From Firmicutes bacterium CAG:460 (GTDB lineage Bacteria > Bacillota_I > Bacilli_A > RF39 > UBA660), in the NCBI GenBank assembly GCA_000437355.1, contig FR899774.1, positions 107,572 to 171,571 of the forward strand: a stretch of DNA of 64,000 nucleotides. Reading direction: 5' to 3'. The notes below the pieces were generated by a model. That model did no database searches, was not told the origin of the DNA, and saw only the letters and a list, made by a program, of their open reading frames with translations. The translations under genes and the position numbers were made by a program. The stretch's first letter is position 1; each line of letters begins with the position of its first letter. This document shows positions 7,437 to 16,516 of the stretch, piece by piece.

Positions 7437-7940
7437 TTAATATTTATTCATTAATTCTTGGATGTATGAAGTGTAAGTTATATCATCATAATTGGTTTCA
7501 TTCGCTTCAAGTAAACATAATGGTGGAAATAAAACACACCACCAATTGTCACCGAGTCCATCACCTAAAGTTATAACTAATGATTCATAGTTTCCTTCTT
7601 TGTATGTTACTCCTTTATAATTCTTTTCTGGAAAGAAATTTAAACCGTAATTTACATCATATGTTGTATTAAATTTATCTATTACATGATTTATTTTATA
7701 TAGATTGTTATTTATTTCAGTTTTGGTTTCTTCTTTTGTAGTGGAATTCGTTAAAATATCTCCGATGATTGGTTCTAATTCATTTCTTATTTCTATCTTT
7801 TCTTTTTGGTCTTCGATAGAATTACTATTTGCTATTATTCTAAATCTAATGGCATCTTCTGGAATTAATACTTTGGTTTCTTCTTTATTTACTAAAACTA
7901 ATACTGTTACTATAAATAGACATACTATTATTTTTTTCAT
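7437..7940 (-). CDS. spoIIR: stage II sporulation protein R
   Basis: The 167-residue secreted protein has a signal or anchor segment (about 1-18), then the SpoIIR domain with IRFRIIANSNSIEDQKEKIEIR and the hallmark YESLVITLGDGLGDNWWCVLFPPLC. In spore formers SpoIIR is made in the forespore and crosses to trigger SpoIIGA processing of pro-sigma-E in the mother cell. In B. subtilis spoIIR lies next to prmC and prfA, and that order is kept here. It is the clearest single sign that the lineage has, or recently had, endospore formation. Confidence 0.95.
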   Translation of the reverse strand: MKKIIVCLFIVTVLVLVNKEETKVLIPEDAIRFRIIANSNSIEDQKEKIEIRNELEPIIGDILTNSTTKEETKTEINNNLYKINHVIDKFNTTYDVNYGLNFFPEKNYKGVTYKEGNYESLVITLGDGLGDNWWCVLFPPLCLLEANETNYDDITYTSYIQELMNKY

Positions 7941-7982
7941 ATGTTATCACCTTAAAAAGATGATGGGAAGAATAACAGTTAT

Positions 7983-8702
7983 TTATTCAAAAAAAATAAA
8001 TAAATATCTTGGTAAACCTTGTAAATCATTTTCAAAACTGTATTTTAAGTTTAATTCTTTTACTAAAGGTTCTAGTAATTCTTTTTGGTTATCACCGATT
8101 TCAAAAGCTATTATTCCTGGTGAATTTAAATTATCTAAATGCTTATTTAATATTTCTTTATAAAAATATAGTCCATTATCTTTAGCAAATAAAGCAATGT
8201 TTGGTTCATTGTTTTTTACCTTTTCTTCTACAAAACCATCATATGGAATGTAAGGAGGATTTGATATAATTATGTCATAGTTGTTAGTTAAATTATCTGT
8301 CATACTCTTATTTATAAATGTTATTTCTGTGTTATTAAGTTGAGCATTAGTTTTAGCAAGAGATAAAGCATCCTTTGAAATATCTAAAGCTGTTAAGTTA
8401 CAGTCCAAATTTTTCTTTAAAGAAATTGCTATACATCCACTACCTGTTCCGAGGTCAATGATATTTATTTTGTTAGTAAAAATTCTTTTGGCATATTTAA
8501 TTGTTTTATCCACTAGTAATTCAGTTTCATATCTAGGTATTAATACTCTTTCATCAACATTTATAATTGAACCATAAAAATCTACATTACCAATTAAATA
8601 TTGAGGTGGATAATTTGTTAGTTTATCTAATAATTCTTCAGCATTGGGATATTTCTTAGTTAAAATTATCCAGTCAGGTTCACTAATATAATCTGGTTTC
8701 AT
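7983..8702 (-). CDS. prmC: peptide chain release factor N5-glutamine methyltransferase
   Basis: The 239-residue class I SAM methyltransferase modifies the Gln of the GGQ motif in RF1 and RF2. The SAM site is IDLGTGSGCIAISL (about 100) and the catalytic motif is ISNPPYIPYDG. The N-terminal helical domain is somewhat shorter than in E. coli PrmC (277 residues). AAGGAGG precedes the ATG. It lies directly downstream of prfA, its substrate gene, though a terminator-like hairpin separates the two. Confidence 0.93.
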   Translation of the reverse strand: MKPDYISEPDWIILTKKYPNAEELLDKLTNYPPQYLIGNVDFYGSIINVDERVLIPRYETELLVDKTIKYAKRIFTNKINIIDLGTGSGCIAISLKKNLDCNLTALDISKDALSLAKTNAQLNNTEITFINKSMTDNLTNNYDIIISNPPYIPYDGFVEEKVKNNEPNIALFAKDNGLYFYKEILNKHLDNLNSPGIIAFEIGDNQKELLEPLVKELNLKYSFENDLQGLPRYLFIFFE

Positions 8703-8718
8703 GTTACCTCCTTAAATT

Positions 8719-8752
8719 GAAAAAGCTGGTCTACTCTAAAGACATACCAGCT
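8719..8752 (-). terminator. hairpin between prfA and prmC
   Basis: The arms AGCTGGT and ACCAGCT (8724-8730 and 8746-8752) are separated by 15 bases and followed by TTTTTC on the minus strand. The prfA stop codon lies at the loop edge. It would attenuate read-through into prmC. Confidence 0.65.
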
Positions 8753-9795
8753 AGTTTTAATTTTAAATCTTCAGTTATTAAAGCTTCAATAACTGGTTCT
8801 AGTTCTCCATCCATAACTCTATCTAAAGTCATTGTTGAGAAATTTATTCTATGGTCCGTGACACGATTTTGTGGATAATTATATGTTCTTATCTTTTCCG
8901 AACGGTCACCGGTTCCAATTTTTGATTTTCTTTCAGCTCCGATTGCACTTTCTTGTTTATGCATTAATTCATCATTAATTTTAATTTTTAAAAGTTGCAT
9001 TGCTCTTTCTTTGTTGCGAAGTTGACTTCTTTCAGTTTGACATGTAACAACTACTCCAGTTGGAACATGAGTTATACGAACTGCTGAGTTGGCGGTGTTA
9101 ACTGATTGTCCACCAGCTCCACTAGAATGATATACATCTATTTTTAAATCACTTTCTTTAATATCGATATTGACATTATCAACTTCTGGCATTACAAGAA
9201 CTGTTGATGTTGATGTATGTACCCTTCCTTGTGTTTCTGTTACAGGTACTCTTTGAACTCGGTGTGAACCACTTTCATATTTTAATTTACTATAAACATT
9301 AGCACCTTTTACCATGAATTCTATTTGAGAATATCCTCCACTAGTACCTTCTAGAGCATGAATAACTTCAATCTTCCAACCATTTGCTTCTGCATAGTAT
9401 GAATACATTCTAAATAAGTCTCCGGCGAAAATATTTGCTTCATCTCCTCCAGCTGCTCCTCTTATTTCCATAATAACATTCTTACCATCGTTTTCATCTT
9501 TTGGTACTAATAAAACTTCTAACTCATGATATAACTTATCTATTACATTAGTTAAATTATCTATTTCTTCTAAAGCTATTTCTCTTAGTTCTGGGTCATT
9601 TTCCATAACTTTTGCTTCTTCTAAATTGTTTTTAGCTTGTTTATATTTTTGATAAGTCTTTACAGTTTCTTCTAAATCACTTTGTTCTTTTGATAATTCT
9701 TTTACTTTATTAAAATCATTTAGTATTTCAGGATTTGATAAATCCTTTGTTAATTCATTATATTTTTCTTCTATAGCATCTAATCTATTAAACAT
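8731..9795 (-). CDS. prfA: peptide chain release factor 1
   Basis: The 354-residue RF1 shows GAGGQSVN with GGQ at 228-230, and the codon-reading tripeptide PVT at 184-186 inside RVPVTETQGRVHTST, which is the RF1 form (UAA/UAG); RF2 has SPF. The N-terminal helical domain and the C-terminal helices are complete. The window uses TGA stops as well, so RF2 must be encoded elsewhere. It is followed by prmC. Confidence 0.96.
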   Translation of the reverse strand: MFNRLDAIEEKYNELTKDLSNPEILNDFNKVKELSKEQSDLEETVKTYQKYKQAKNNLEEAKVMENDPELREIALEEIDNLTNVIDKLYHELEVLLVPKDENDGKNVIMEIRGAAGGDEANIFAGDLFRMYSYYAEANGWKIEVIHALEGTSGGYSQIEFMVKGANVYSKLKYESGSHRVQRVPVTETQGRVHTSTSTVLVMPEVDNVNIDIKESDLKIDVYHSSGAGGQSVNTANSAVRITHVPTGVVVTCQTERSQLRNKERAMQLLKIKINDELMHKQESAIGAERKSKIGTGDRSEKIRTYNYPQNRVTDHRINFSTMTLDRVMDGELEPVIEALITEDLKLKLAGMSLE

Positions 9796-9842
9796 TTTAT
9801 CTTTCCTTTCTTTTTTAGTTATAATAAATATTTAAAGTAGAG

Positions 9843-10274
9843 CTATAAATTACTTTCATCAAGGTCATCAACTACAACTAAATCTGCTAAATCATCATCT
9901 GGAACATCATCAGTATCATCATCTTTGTCATAGAAGATATCATCATCTTCTTCAATGTCTTCATCTTCCATGTCATTTTCATCTTCTTCGTCTTCTTCAT
10001 CATCCATATCAAAAACAATATCTAATTTATGTCTTGATTGTAAATCCCAATAACCTTTGTCTAACATAACAAATTTTTTGTTGATAGACATTAGTTCAAA
10101 GAAATCCATTAATTCTTCATCAATTCTTTCTTCAGGTAATTCTAAAACATTGATTACTTTAGCAAAAATATCACGAAGTTTCATTTTTTTGCCACTTTCT
10201 TGTAATATTAGTAAAGCAATGTCATCATAACCCATTAATTCTAATTCTTCTTTTGGTATTTGCTTTAATTTCAT
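9843..10274 (-). CDS. rpoE: DNA-directed RNA polymerase delta subunit
   Basis: The 143-residue protein has an N-terminal HARE-HTH domain (about 13-80, with SGKKMKLRDIFAKVINVL and KGYWDLQSRH) and a highly acidic disordered tail of Asp/Glu runs (about 90-143). That is the standard delta architecture of Firmicutes, where delta speeds RNAP recycling and tunes the response to initiating NTPs. AAGGAG lies upstream of the ATG. It sits just after argS on the same strand. Confidence 0.93.
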   Translation of the reverse strand: MKLKQIPKEELELMGYDDIALLILQESGKKMKLRDIFAKVINVLELPEERIDEELMDFFELMSINKKFVMLDKGYWDLQSRHKLDIVFDMDDEEDEEDENDMEDEDIEEDDDIFYDKDDDTDDVPDDDLADLVVVDDLDESNL

Positions 10275-10287
10275 AAATCATTTCTCC

Positions 10288-11892
10288 TTACATTTGTTCT
10301 GGTGGGATAACCCCGATTAAATCTAGGGCATTAAATAATGTTTGTTTAACACCTTTTATTAAATTTAAATTTTCCAAAGTTTCTTGTTCGTTTTCAGTAA
10401 GTACACGATTTTTTGCATAGTATAAATGGAATAAACTAGCAAGTTCATATACATAGTTAGTAATTAAATGTGGTAATTCTTTTAATGCCGCATTTTTTAC
10501 TACTTCTGGGAACTCATAAACTTTTTCTAAAACATTATATGATGTATTGTCATTAATTGCAATATATTTTTCACATTTTTCAATATTTTCTTGTCCTTTT
10601 AAGATTGAACAAATTCTTGCATAGGCATAACATACATAAAATACTGGGTTTTCATTTGATTTACTTTTAGCTAAACTTAAGTCAAAATCCATTTGAGTAT
10701 CTAAGCTATATTTAGAAAAATAATATCTTGCTGCATTTACTCCGACTTCATCGATTAGTTCTTTTAATGTTACTGATTTACCTGTTCTTTTACTCATTTT
10801 TACAACTTCACCATTTTCTACAAGACGCACAAGTTGTAATAATTTTACTTCTAATTTTTCTGGATCATTTCCTAGAGCTTTTACACTGCTTTTTAAACGT
10901 GCTACATATCCATGATGGTCTGCTCCGAATATGTCAATCATTTTATCAAAGCCACGATTAAATTTATCCATGTGGTATGCGATATCTGGTAAAAAGTATG
11001 TTGGTATGCCATCTTCTTTAATTAATACATGGTCTTTATCATCAAACAAAGCACTACATTTAAACCATGTTGCTCCATCTAATTCATAAGTGTAGCCATT
11101 TTTATTTAAAATATTCACAACACCCATTAAATCATATTTTTCCGATAAAGCTTTTTCACTGGTTTTAACATCATATTCAATTCTATATTCTTTTAAATCA
11201 TCAAATATGTGCCCAACCATTTCATTTGTACCTAACTTTTTAAAATAATCTAAATCATTATTTAATAAAGTATCTTGATGTTCTTCATAAAGTTTGCTCG
11301 CAATTTCAATTATTTCTTTTCCATAATATCCATTTTTAGGCATGTTTGCTGGAAGTCCACAAGCTTCTTGATAACGAGCTAGAATTGATAAACCTAAGTT
11401 AGTTATTTGATTTCCTAAGTCATTAATGTAATATTCTGTTGTTACATCAAAACCACTAAATCTCATGATACGAGCTAGTGAGTCACCATAAGCACCGCCA
11501 CGAGCATTTCCTAAGTGTAGTATTCCTGTTGGATTGGCACTTACAAACTCTATATTTATTTTTTTACCATTACCAATATTTGAACTACCATATCTTTCTT
11601 TTTCTTCTAAAACTTTATTTAGATTAGCAAATAAATAATCTTTACTTACAAAGAAGTTTATAAATCCTGGAGCTTTTACTTCTATTTTTATTACATTTTC
11701 ATCACTTATTTTACTAGCAATATTATTTGCTATTTCTAAAGGATTTTTCTTTAAAACTTTAGCAAGCTTCATCGCAATATTACTTGAATAATCTCCATTT
11801 TCAGGTAATGCTGGTTTACTTATTTCAATTTCTGCTTCAACATTTAATTCTTCTAAAGCTTTTTTAATTAATTCTTTTAATAATTCCTTCAT
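10288..11892 (-). CDS. argS: arginyl-tRNA synthetase
   Basis: This 534-residue class I synthetase charges tRNA-Arg. It has the N-terminal Add-1 domain (about 1-80), the HIGH-type motif in SANPTGILHLGNARGG (about 112-127), a KMSK motif (VKMSKRTGK, about 340) and a DALR anticodon-binding domain up to the end in PPEQM. The length is near that of B. subtilis ArgS (556). The ATG overlaps the upstream gene's stop as ATGA, so the two are translationally coupled. Confidence 0.96.
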   Translation of the reverse strand: MKELLKELIKKALEELNVEAEIEISKPALPENGDYSSNIAMKLAKVLKKNPLEIANNIASKISDENVIKIEVKAPGFINFFVSKDYLFANLNKVLEEKERYGSSNIGNGKKINIEFVSANPTGILHLGNARGGAYGDSLARIMRFSGFDVTTEYYINDLGNQITNLGLSILARYQEACGLPANMPKNGYYGKEIIEIASKLYEEHQDTLLNNDLDYFKKLGTNEMVGHIFDDLKEYRIEYDVKTSEKALSEKYDLMGVVNILNKNGYTYELDGATWFKCSALFDDKDHVLIKEDGIPTYFLPDIAYHMDKFNRGFDKMIDIFGADHHGYVARLKSSVKALGNDPEKLEVKLLQLVRLVENGEVVKMSKRTGKSVTLKELIDEVGVNAARYYFSKYSLDTQMDFDLSLAKSKSNENPVFYVCYAYARICSILKGQENIEKCEKYIAINDNTSYNVLEKVYEFPEVVKNAALKELPHLITNYVYELASLFHLYYAKNRVLTENEQETLENLNLIKGVKQTLFNALDLIGVIPPEQM

Positions 11893-12221
11893 TTTTCCTC
11901 TTTTCTGGTAATTTCTATTACCTTTTTTTCATCCGCTAAGCTATATGTTAACCTTATTATATTATCTTCTTCAAAATAATTTGTATTTATATTATATTTT
12001 AAATCATTACTTGCAAATTTTACGGTTAATATGTTGTTATTAAAATCAACTCTGAATATATCTTCAGGACTTCTTCGTTCATAGATTTTATTTTGTAAAT
12101 CTACAACATGAGTGCCATATTCATCGATGTAATAAATGGTATTGTCTATAAATTCTACATCTTTATTTAGTTCTTCGATAACAATTTCTTCACCATCGAA
12201 TAACCTCCAGTCGATTTTCAT
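11889..12221 (-). CDS. DUF1934-like protein (YwiB position)
   Basis: The 110-residue predicted beta-rich protein is calycin-like. I place it in DUF1934 mainly from position, since ywiB precedes argS in B. subtilis in the same way, and from a C-terminal segment (DNIIRLTYSLADEKKVIEIT) that fits the family's final strands. The function is unknown. I start at the ATG at 12221, preceded by AGAGGTGA, rather than at the upstream codon of the longer frame, whose first 23 residues look like leader sequence. The overlap with argS is 4 bases. Confidence 0.5.
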   Translation of the reverse strand: MKIDWRLFDGEEIVIEELNKDVEFIDNTIYYIDEYGTHVVDLQNKIYERRSPEDIFRVDFNNNILTVKFASNDLKYNINTNYFEEDNIIRLTYSLADEKKVIEITRKEEK

Positions 12222-12333
12222 GCACACATCACCTCTTTTTTTCTCACATATTATAACAAACTTTGTATTAATTGTATAGTAAAATTGCATATTTTTTTGA
12301 AACTTAACTCATACTACTTTTAGGTGATGCCTT

Positions 12334-14289
12334 TTGAGAGCCATGAAATTTTTTGTTAAATCATTTATATTCTTATTTATTTCTTTTGTGGTTATCATAA
12401 TAAGTCTTTATGTTTATGCTTATTTGAGCCCGAAATTGGATTTGAAAACTAGTGGTAGTTTATATCTTTATGATAATCAAAATGGACTTATTTATCAAGG
12501 GTCTAGAAGTAATGAATGGGCTAATTTAGAGGATATAAGCCAGTATTTGATTGATGCAGTTGTGGCTGTTGAAGATAAAAATTTTTATAATCACCATGGG
12601 TTTGACTATCCGAGAATAGCGAAAGCGATGTTAACAAACATTAAGAAGAAAGCGATTGTTCAAGGTGCTTCAACTATATCTCAACAATATATTAAGAATT
12701 TGTATTTGGATTTTGATAAAACTTGGGAAAGAAAGATTGAAGAAGCTTTTTTAACATTAGAATTAGAAGTACATTATAATAAGGATGAAATATTAGAAGG
12801 TTATTTAAATACAATTAATTATGGTCAAGGTAACATGGGGATTGTTAATGCTGCAAGTTATTATTTTAATAAAAAACCTAAAGATTTAACTTTAGAAGAA
12901 GCTATTATTTTGGCAGGTATTCCTAAAAATCCAGCAGGATATAATCCTGTTAGTAATTATGATGCATCTGTTAAACGCGCTTGGGTTGTTGCTAAATCTA
13001 TGCTTAATAATAAGTATATTGATAAAGATACATATAATAATTTGTTTAAAGAAAAATTAGAGATTTTTGGTCAAACTAAAAATAATAATCTACAAATGAT
13101 TATGTATTATCAAGAGGCTGTTTTAAATGAACTTTCTAATATAAAAGAAGTTCCAGCTTCATTAGTAAATGCTGGTGGTTTAAAAATATATACTACACTC
13201 GATTTAGAAGAACAAACTAATATGGAAGAAAATATTTTAAATAATAAAGTTGATGATGATTTACAAGTAGCAAGTGTTATTGTTGACCCCAAGAGTGGTG
13301 CTGTTAAAGCTTTAACTGGTGGTATGAATTATGCTAAAAGTCAGTATAATAGAGCTTTAAAAAGTAAAAGACAGGTTGGGTCAACTATGAAACCGTTTTT
13401 GTACTATGCTGCTTTAGAAAATAATATGACCATGTCAAGTAGTTTTAGAAGTGAAGAAACAACATTTAATTTATCAAATGGGAAAACTTATGCTCCACAG
13501 AATGCTGGAAATATCTATGCAAATAAAGAAATAACTATGGCTGCAGCATTAGCTTTATCTGATAATATTTATGCTGTTAAAACTAATTTGTTTTTAGGTG
13601 TAGATAAAATGATTGATGTTGCTAAAAGAACTGGTATTGAAGCAAATTTAGATGAAGTTGCATCTCTTCCTTTAGGTACTAGTGAAATAAATATATTAGA
13701 TTATGCAACTGGTTATACAACATTTGCATCCGGCGGATATAAGAAGAACATATATTTTATAGAAAGAATTGAAGATTTAGATGGTAATTTGTTATATCAA
13801 CATGAAACTGAAAATAGTTTAGTTATTAATCCAAACTATACTTATATATTAAATGAAATGATGAGGTCCACTACTAATGAAGCTTATGTTGATTATACAA
13901 CGCCGACAGCTTTAAATATTGCTGCAAATTTAACACATAAATATGCATTAAAAACTGGGTCTACTAATACTGATTATTGGATTGTTGGTTATAATCCTGA
14001 TAGAATGATGATGATGTGGATGGGTTATGATGATAATAAAAATGTGGATGGTAATGTTAGAAATAGCGCTAAGAAAATATGGGCTAGTACAATTGAAGCT
14101 TCCCTAGAAAATATCGGAGATAATTGGTATGATACTCCGAAAAATGTTGTGGCAATTCCTTTAGATGCTGTAACTGGTAAAGTTACTAATAATCAAAATA
14201 AAGCTACTCTATACTATTATGTTAAAGGTAGTGAACCCGGTGTTACTAATGAACAATATGTTATGAGTGAAGAAAAAGAAAAAGACTAG
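12334..14289 (+). CDS. class A penicillin-binding protein (transglycosylase/transpeptidase)
   Basis: The 651-residue bifunctional PBP polymerises glycan strands and cross-links peptides outside the membrane. It has an N-terminal anchor (about 8-30) and a GT51 transglycosylase domain with VEDKNFYNHHGFD and QGASTISQQYIKN. The transpeptidase domain carries the triad motifs STMK (in KRQVGSTMKPF), SDN and KTGS. AGGTGA lies 6 bases before a TTG at 12334 and 15 before the ATG at 12343, so the TTG start is preferred. The gene is divergent from argS. B. subtilis has the sporulation PBP2d (pbpG) in the same neighbourhood; calling it that is only an inference. Confidence 0.92.
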   Translation: MRAMKFFVKSFIFLFISFVVIIISLYVYAYLSPKLDLKTSGSLYLYDNQNGLIYQGSRSNEWANLEDISQYLIDAVVAVEDKNFYNHHGFDYPRIAKAMLTNIKKKAIVQGASTISQQYIKNLYLDFDKTWERKIEEAFLTLELEVHYNKDEILEGYLNTINYGQGNMGIVNAASYYFNKKPKDLTLEEAIILAGIPKNPAGYNPVSNYDASVKRAWVVAKSMLNNKYIDKDTYNNLFKEKLEIFGQTKNNNLQMIMYYQEAVLNELSNIKEVPASLVNAGGLKIYTTLDLEEQTNMEENILNNKVDDDLQVASVIVDPKSGAVKALTGGMNYAKSQYNRALKSKRQVGSTMKPFLYYAALENNMTMSSSFRSEETTFNLSNGKTYAPQNAGNIYANKEITMAAALALSDNIYAVKTNLFLGVDKMIDVAKRTGIEANLDEVASLPLGTSEINILDYATGYTTFASGGYKKNIYFIERIEDLDGNLLYQHETENSLVINPNYTYILNEMMRSTTNEAYVDYTTPTALNIAANLTHKYALKTGSTNTDYWIVGYNPDRMMMMWMGYDDNKNVDGNVRNSAKKIWASTIEASLENIGDNWYDTPKNVVAIPLDAVTGKVTNNQNKATLYYYVKGSEPGVTNEQYVMSEEKEKD

Positions 14290-14332
14290 ATATTTTTAAT
14301 ATTTTATAATATAATTGTTTTAGGTGATAAAG

Positions 14333-14656
14333 ATGTATAATTATCCTTTTAAAGAAAATGAAGAACATGTGTTAAATGAAACAGAAAACGTTAATATTAA
14401 ATTTGCTAATAGAAATATACTTGTTAATATTTTGTTAACCAATAAAAATGTTTTAGTATTTTATGATACTGAGAAAGATAATGCTATGAAAGCTGGAGGA
14501 ATGCAAGTAATGCCTCAGTATGAAATAGTTTTTAAAATTGATTTAGGTAATATGGATTATAAAATAAATGAAGAAGATACAGTAGTTAATATTGATGGTA
14601 AAGAAGTTATTTTATATAATTTTAATTTAAAAAATTTCATAGAAAAAGATGATTAG
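14333..14656 (+). CDS. conserved small protein of unknown function, PH-like fold possible
   Basis: The 107-residue soluble protein is rich in alternating hydrophobic and polar residues, as in a beta sandwich (NIKFANRNILVNILLTNKN, VLVFYDTEKDN). Proteins with this look sometimes belong to PH/GRAM-like families, but I recognise no family motif. AGGTGA five bases upstream sets the start at the ATG 14333 rather than the GTG at 14324. It follows the PBP gene by 43 bases and ends overlapping the noc stop, tail to tail by 4 bases. Confidence 0.55.
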   Translation: MYNYPFKENEEHVLNETENVNIKFANRNILVNILLTNKNVLVFYDTEKDNAMKAGGMQVMPQYEIVFKIDLGNMDYKINEEDTVVNIDGKEVILYNFNLKNFIEKDD

Positions 14657-15753
14657 TTATCATCTTTTTTAATTATTATATTTATATGATATTCGTTTGG
14701 TAAACTCATTTCTTCTAGTTTAACCTTGTTGCTATCTAAATTTAGGTCACGGATTGTTTTTATAACATAATTTAGATAATCATTGTTTTCATTATTTGTT
14801 GGAGTTTCTGGAAAATCTAGCATTTCAATTTCTTCAGTTTGATTTTCAGGTACAACACTTTCTTGTTTTGGTATTTCAAATGTTGGGGTAACTTCTGTTG
14901 TGTCTAAGTTTGCTGCCGTATCTTCAAGAAAATTAAAGAATTTGTTTGGCATTTTTTCAGGATTTGAGAAGAATGCATCTGGGGTAATTGGTGTTGTATC
15001 AATTAATTTTTCAGGTTCTTCATGTGGTACGATATCTTCACTTTCTAAAGCACTTGAAAATAAGTCTTCAATACTTGTTAGATTTTCTTTTTTTGGTTCT
15101 TCGTGAGTCTCAACATTAACTGGAGTTTCAACTGGAGGTAATGTATCAATGTTTTTTATTTCATCTTCAAGCTGTTTTACTGTTAATCTTTCATTTATTA
15201 TTTTATTTAATAATTCTTTTTGTTTTTCATGTGATGGAACTTTTAGTAAAGTTCTAGCATGTCTTTCTGATATTTTTTCTGCCAGAATTGCTTCTTGAAC
15301 TGCTTCATCTAGTGTTAATAACCTTAATTTATTAGAAATTGCTGATTGAGATAAGCCCATTTTTCTTGCTAATTCTTCTTGGGTCATGTAACCTTTATCA
15401 AGAAGTGCTTGGTAAGAACGTGCTTCTTCAATAGCTGTTAAATCCTTTCTTTGAATATTTTCAACAATTGCTACTTCAGCTGATGTATTATCATCAAGAT
15501 TAGAGATTACTGCAGGTACTGAAGCAAGTCCAGCAAGTTTGGCTGCTTTATATCTTCTTTCACCAGCAATTATTTCATATTTATCATTTTTTCTTCTTAA
15601 AACTAGTGGTTGAATAATACCATGTTGTTTAATAGAAGATGCTAAATCTGAAAGCGATGCATCATCAAAAGATAACCGTGGTTGAAAACGGTTAGGAATT
15701 ATGTCCTCGATAGGAACTTGTAATATTGTTTTTTCCATTTGTGTATTATTCAC
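14653..15753 (-). CDS. noc: Noc-like ParB-family nucleoid occlusion protein
   Basis: The 366-residue ParB/Spo0J-superfamily protein. The N-terminal CTP-binding domain (about 10-105) has NRFQPR and GERRYKA; the HTH region (about 125-190) reads GLSQSAISNKLRLL and ISERHARTLL. At the positions reported to separate Noc from ParB it has Gln, Lys and Arg, as in B. subtilis Noc (GQSTIANK and ERHAR); Spo0J has Arg, His and Gly. It follows rsmG as noc does in B. subtilis, and no soj/parA is adjacent. Oddities: no amphipathic membrane helix at the N-terminus, and a long acidic, Pro-rich linker (about 205-310) before the C-terminal dimer domain. The start is GTG after AAAGGG. Confidence 0.78.
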   Translation of the reverse strand: MNNTQMEKTILQVPIEDIIPNRFQPRLSFDDASLSDLASSIKQHGIIQPLVLRRKNDKYEIIAGERRYKAAKLAGLASVPAVISNLDDNTSAEVAIVENIQRKDLTAIEEARSYQALLDKGYMTQEELARKMGLSQSAISNKLRLLTLDEAVQEAILAEKISERHARTLLKVPSHEKQKELLNKIINERLTVKQLEDEIKNIDTLPPVETPVNVETHEEPKKENLTSIEDLFSSALESEDIVPHEEPEKLIDTTPITPDAFFSNPEKMPNKFFNFLEDTAANLDTTEVTPTFEIPKQESVVPENQTEEIEMLDFPETPTNNENNDYLNYVIKTIRDLNLDSNKVKLEEMSLPNEYHINIIIKKDDN

Positions 15754-15793
15754 TTAAATCAACCCTTTATCATCTATAATGATACATTATTTC

Positions 15794-16516
15794 TTAGATT
15801 TTTGCAAGGGGCTTTTTAATAATTTTTTCATAAGGCCTTAATTCACTAGGTAATGTATCATTTATTTTTTTTATCTTAACAATATTTCTTGCTCCACCTT
15901 CATTTGGTAAAGAAAAAGTTTTAATTTCTTTAACTTCTCCATGAGACTTAGTAATTGCAGGCAGGCTTTTTGCAATTTCTTCTTTATTACCACCTTTTAA
16001 AGCAATGAAATATCCACCATTTTTTATAAGGGGCAAAGCAAGTTCTGTTAAAACAGGCATGTTAGCTACTGCTCTAGCTGTTATGACATCATAAGAATTT
16101 AATCTTTCTTTTCTTATATTTTCTACTCTTGTGTTGATAAGTTCAAGGTTATCAACACAAATTTTTTCTTGTAATTCTGTTAGGAACTTTATCTTTTTAT
16201 TATTACTATCTAACAAAGTTACCTTTAATTCTGGGAAAAATATCTTTAAAACCATTCCTGGAAAGCCTGCTCCAGTACCAAAATCAAGAAGATTTTTACA
16301 AGTCTTTAAATCAATTACTTTGGTTAGTGTTAAACTATCATAAAAATGTTTTAAATAAATATCTTCTAATTTAGTTATCGCTGTAAGATTAGTATGTTCA
16401 TTATATTCTTGTAAAAACTTAGCATAAATATCTAATTTTTCCAATATTTCTTTCGTAGGATTTAAACCTAAAGATTTTACTTCTTCAATAAATTCATTAA
16501 TTGTCATTTTTGCCAT
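15794..16516 (-). CDS. rsmG: 16S rRNA (guanine527-N7)-methyltransferase
   Basis: The 240-residue RsmG (GidB) methylates G527 in the 530 loop of 16S rRNA, using SAM. It shows the helical N-terminus with YNEHTNLTAI, the SAM motif LLDFGTGAGFPGMVLKI (about 80-96) and ITARAVANMPVL. It overlaps the end of mnmG by 20 bases, the usual mnmG-rsmG coupling. The C-terminal tail is basic. Confidence 0.95.
   Translation of the reverse strand: MAKMTINEFIEEVKSLGLNPTKEILEKLDIYAKFLQEYNEHTNLTAITKLEDIYLKHFYDSLTLTKVIDLKTCKNLLDFGTGAGFPGMVLKIFFPELKVTLLDSNNKKIKFLTELQEKICVDNLELINTRVENIRKERLNSYDVITARAVANMPVLTELALPLIKNGGYFIALKGGNKEEIAKSLPAITKSHGEVKEIKTFSLPNEGGARNIVKIKKINDTLPSELRPYEKIIKKPLAKI

Noticed and set aside
14653..15753. 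Spo0J/ParB for the parS sites in the window
   Set aside because: The HTH specificity residues match Noc (Gln, Lys, Arg), the position after rsmG is that of noc, and no parA/soj is adjacent.
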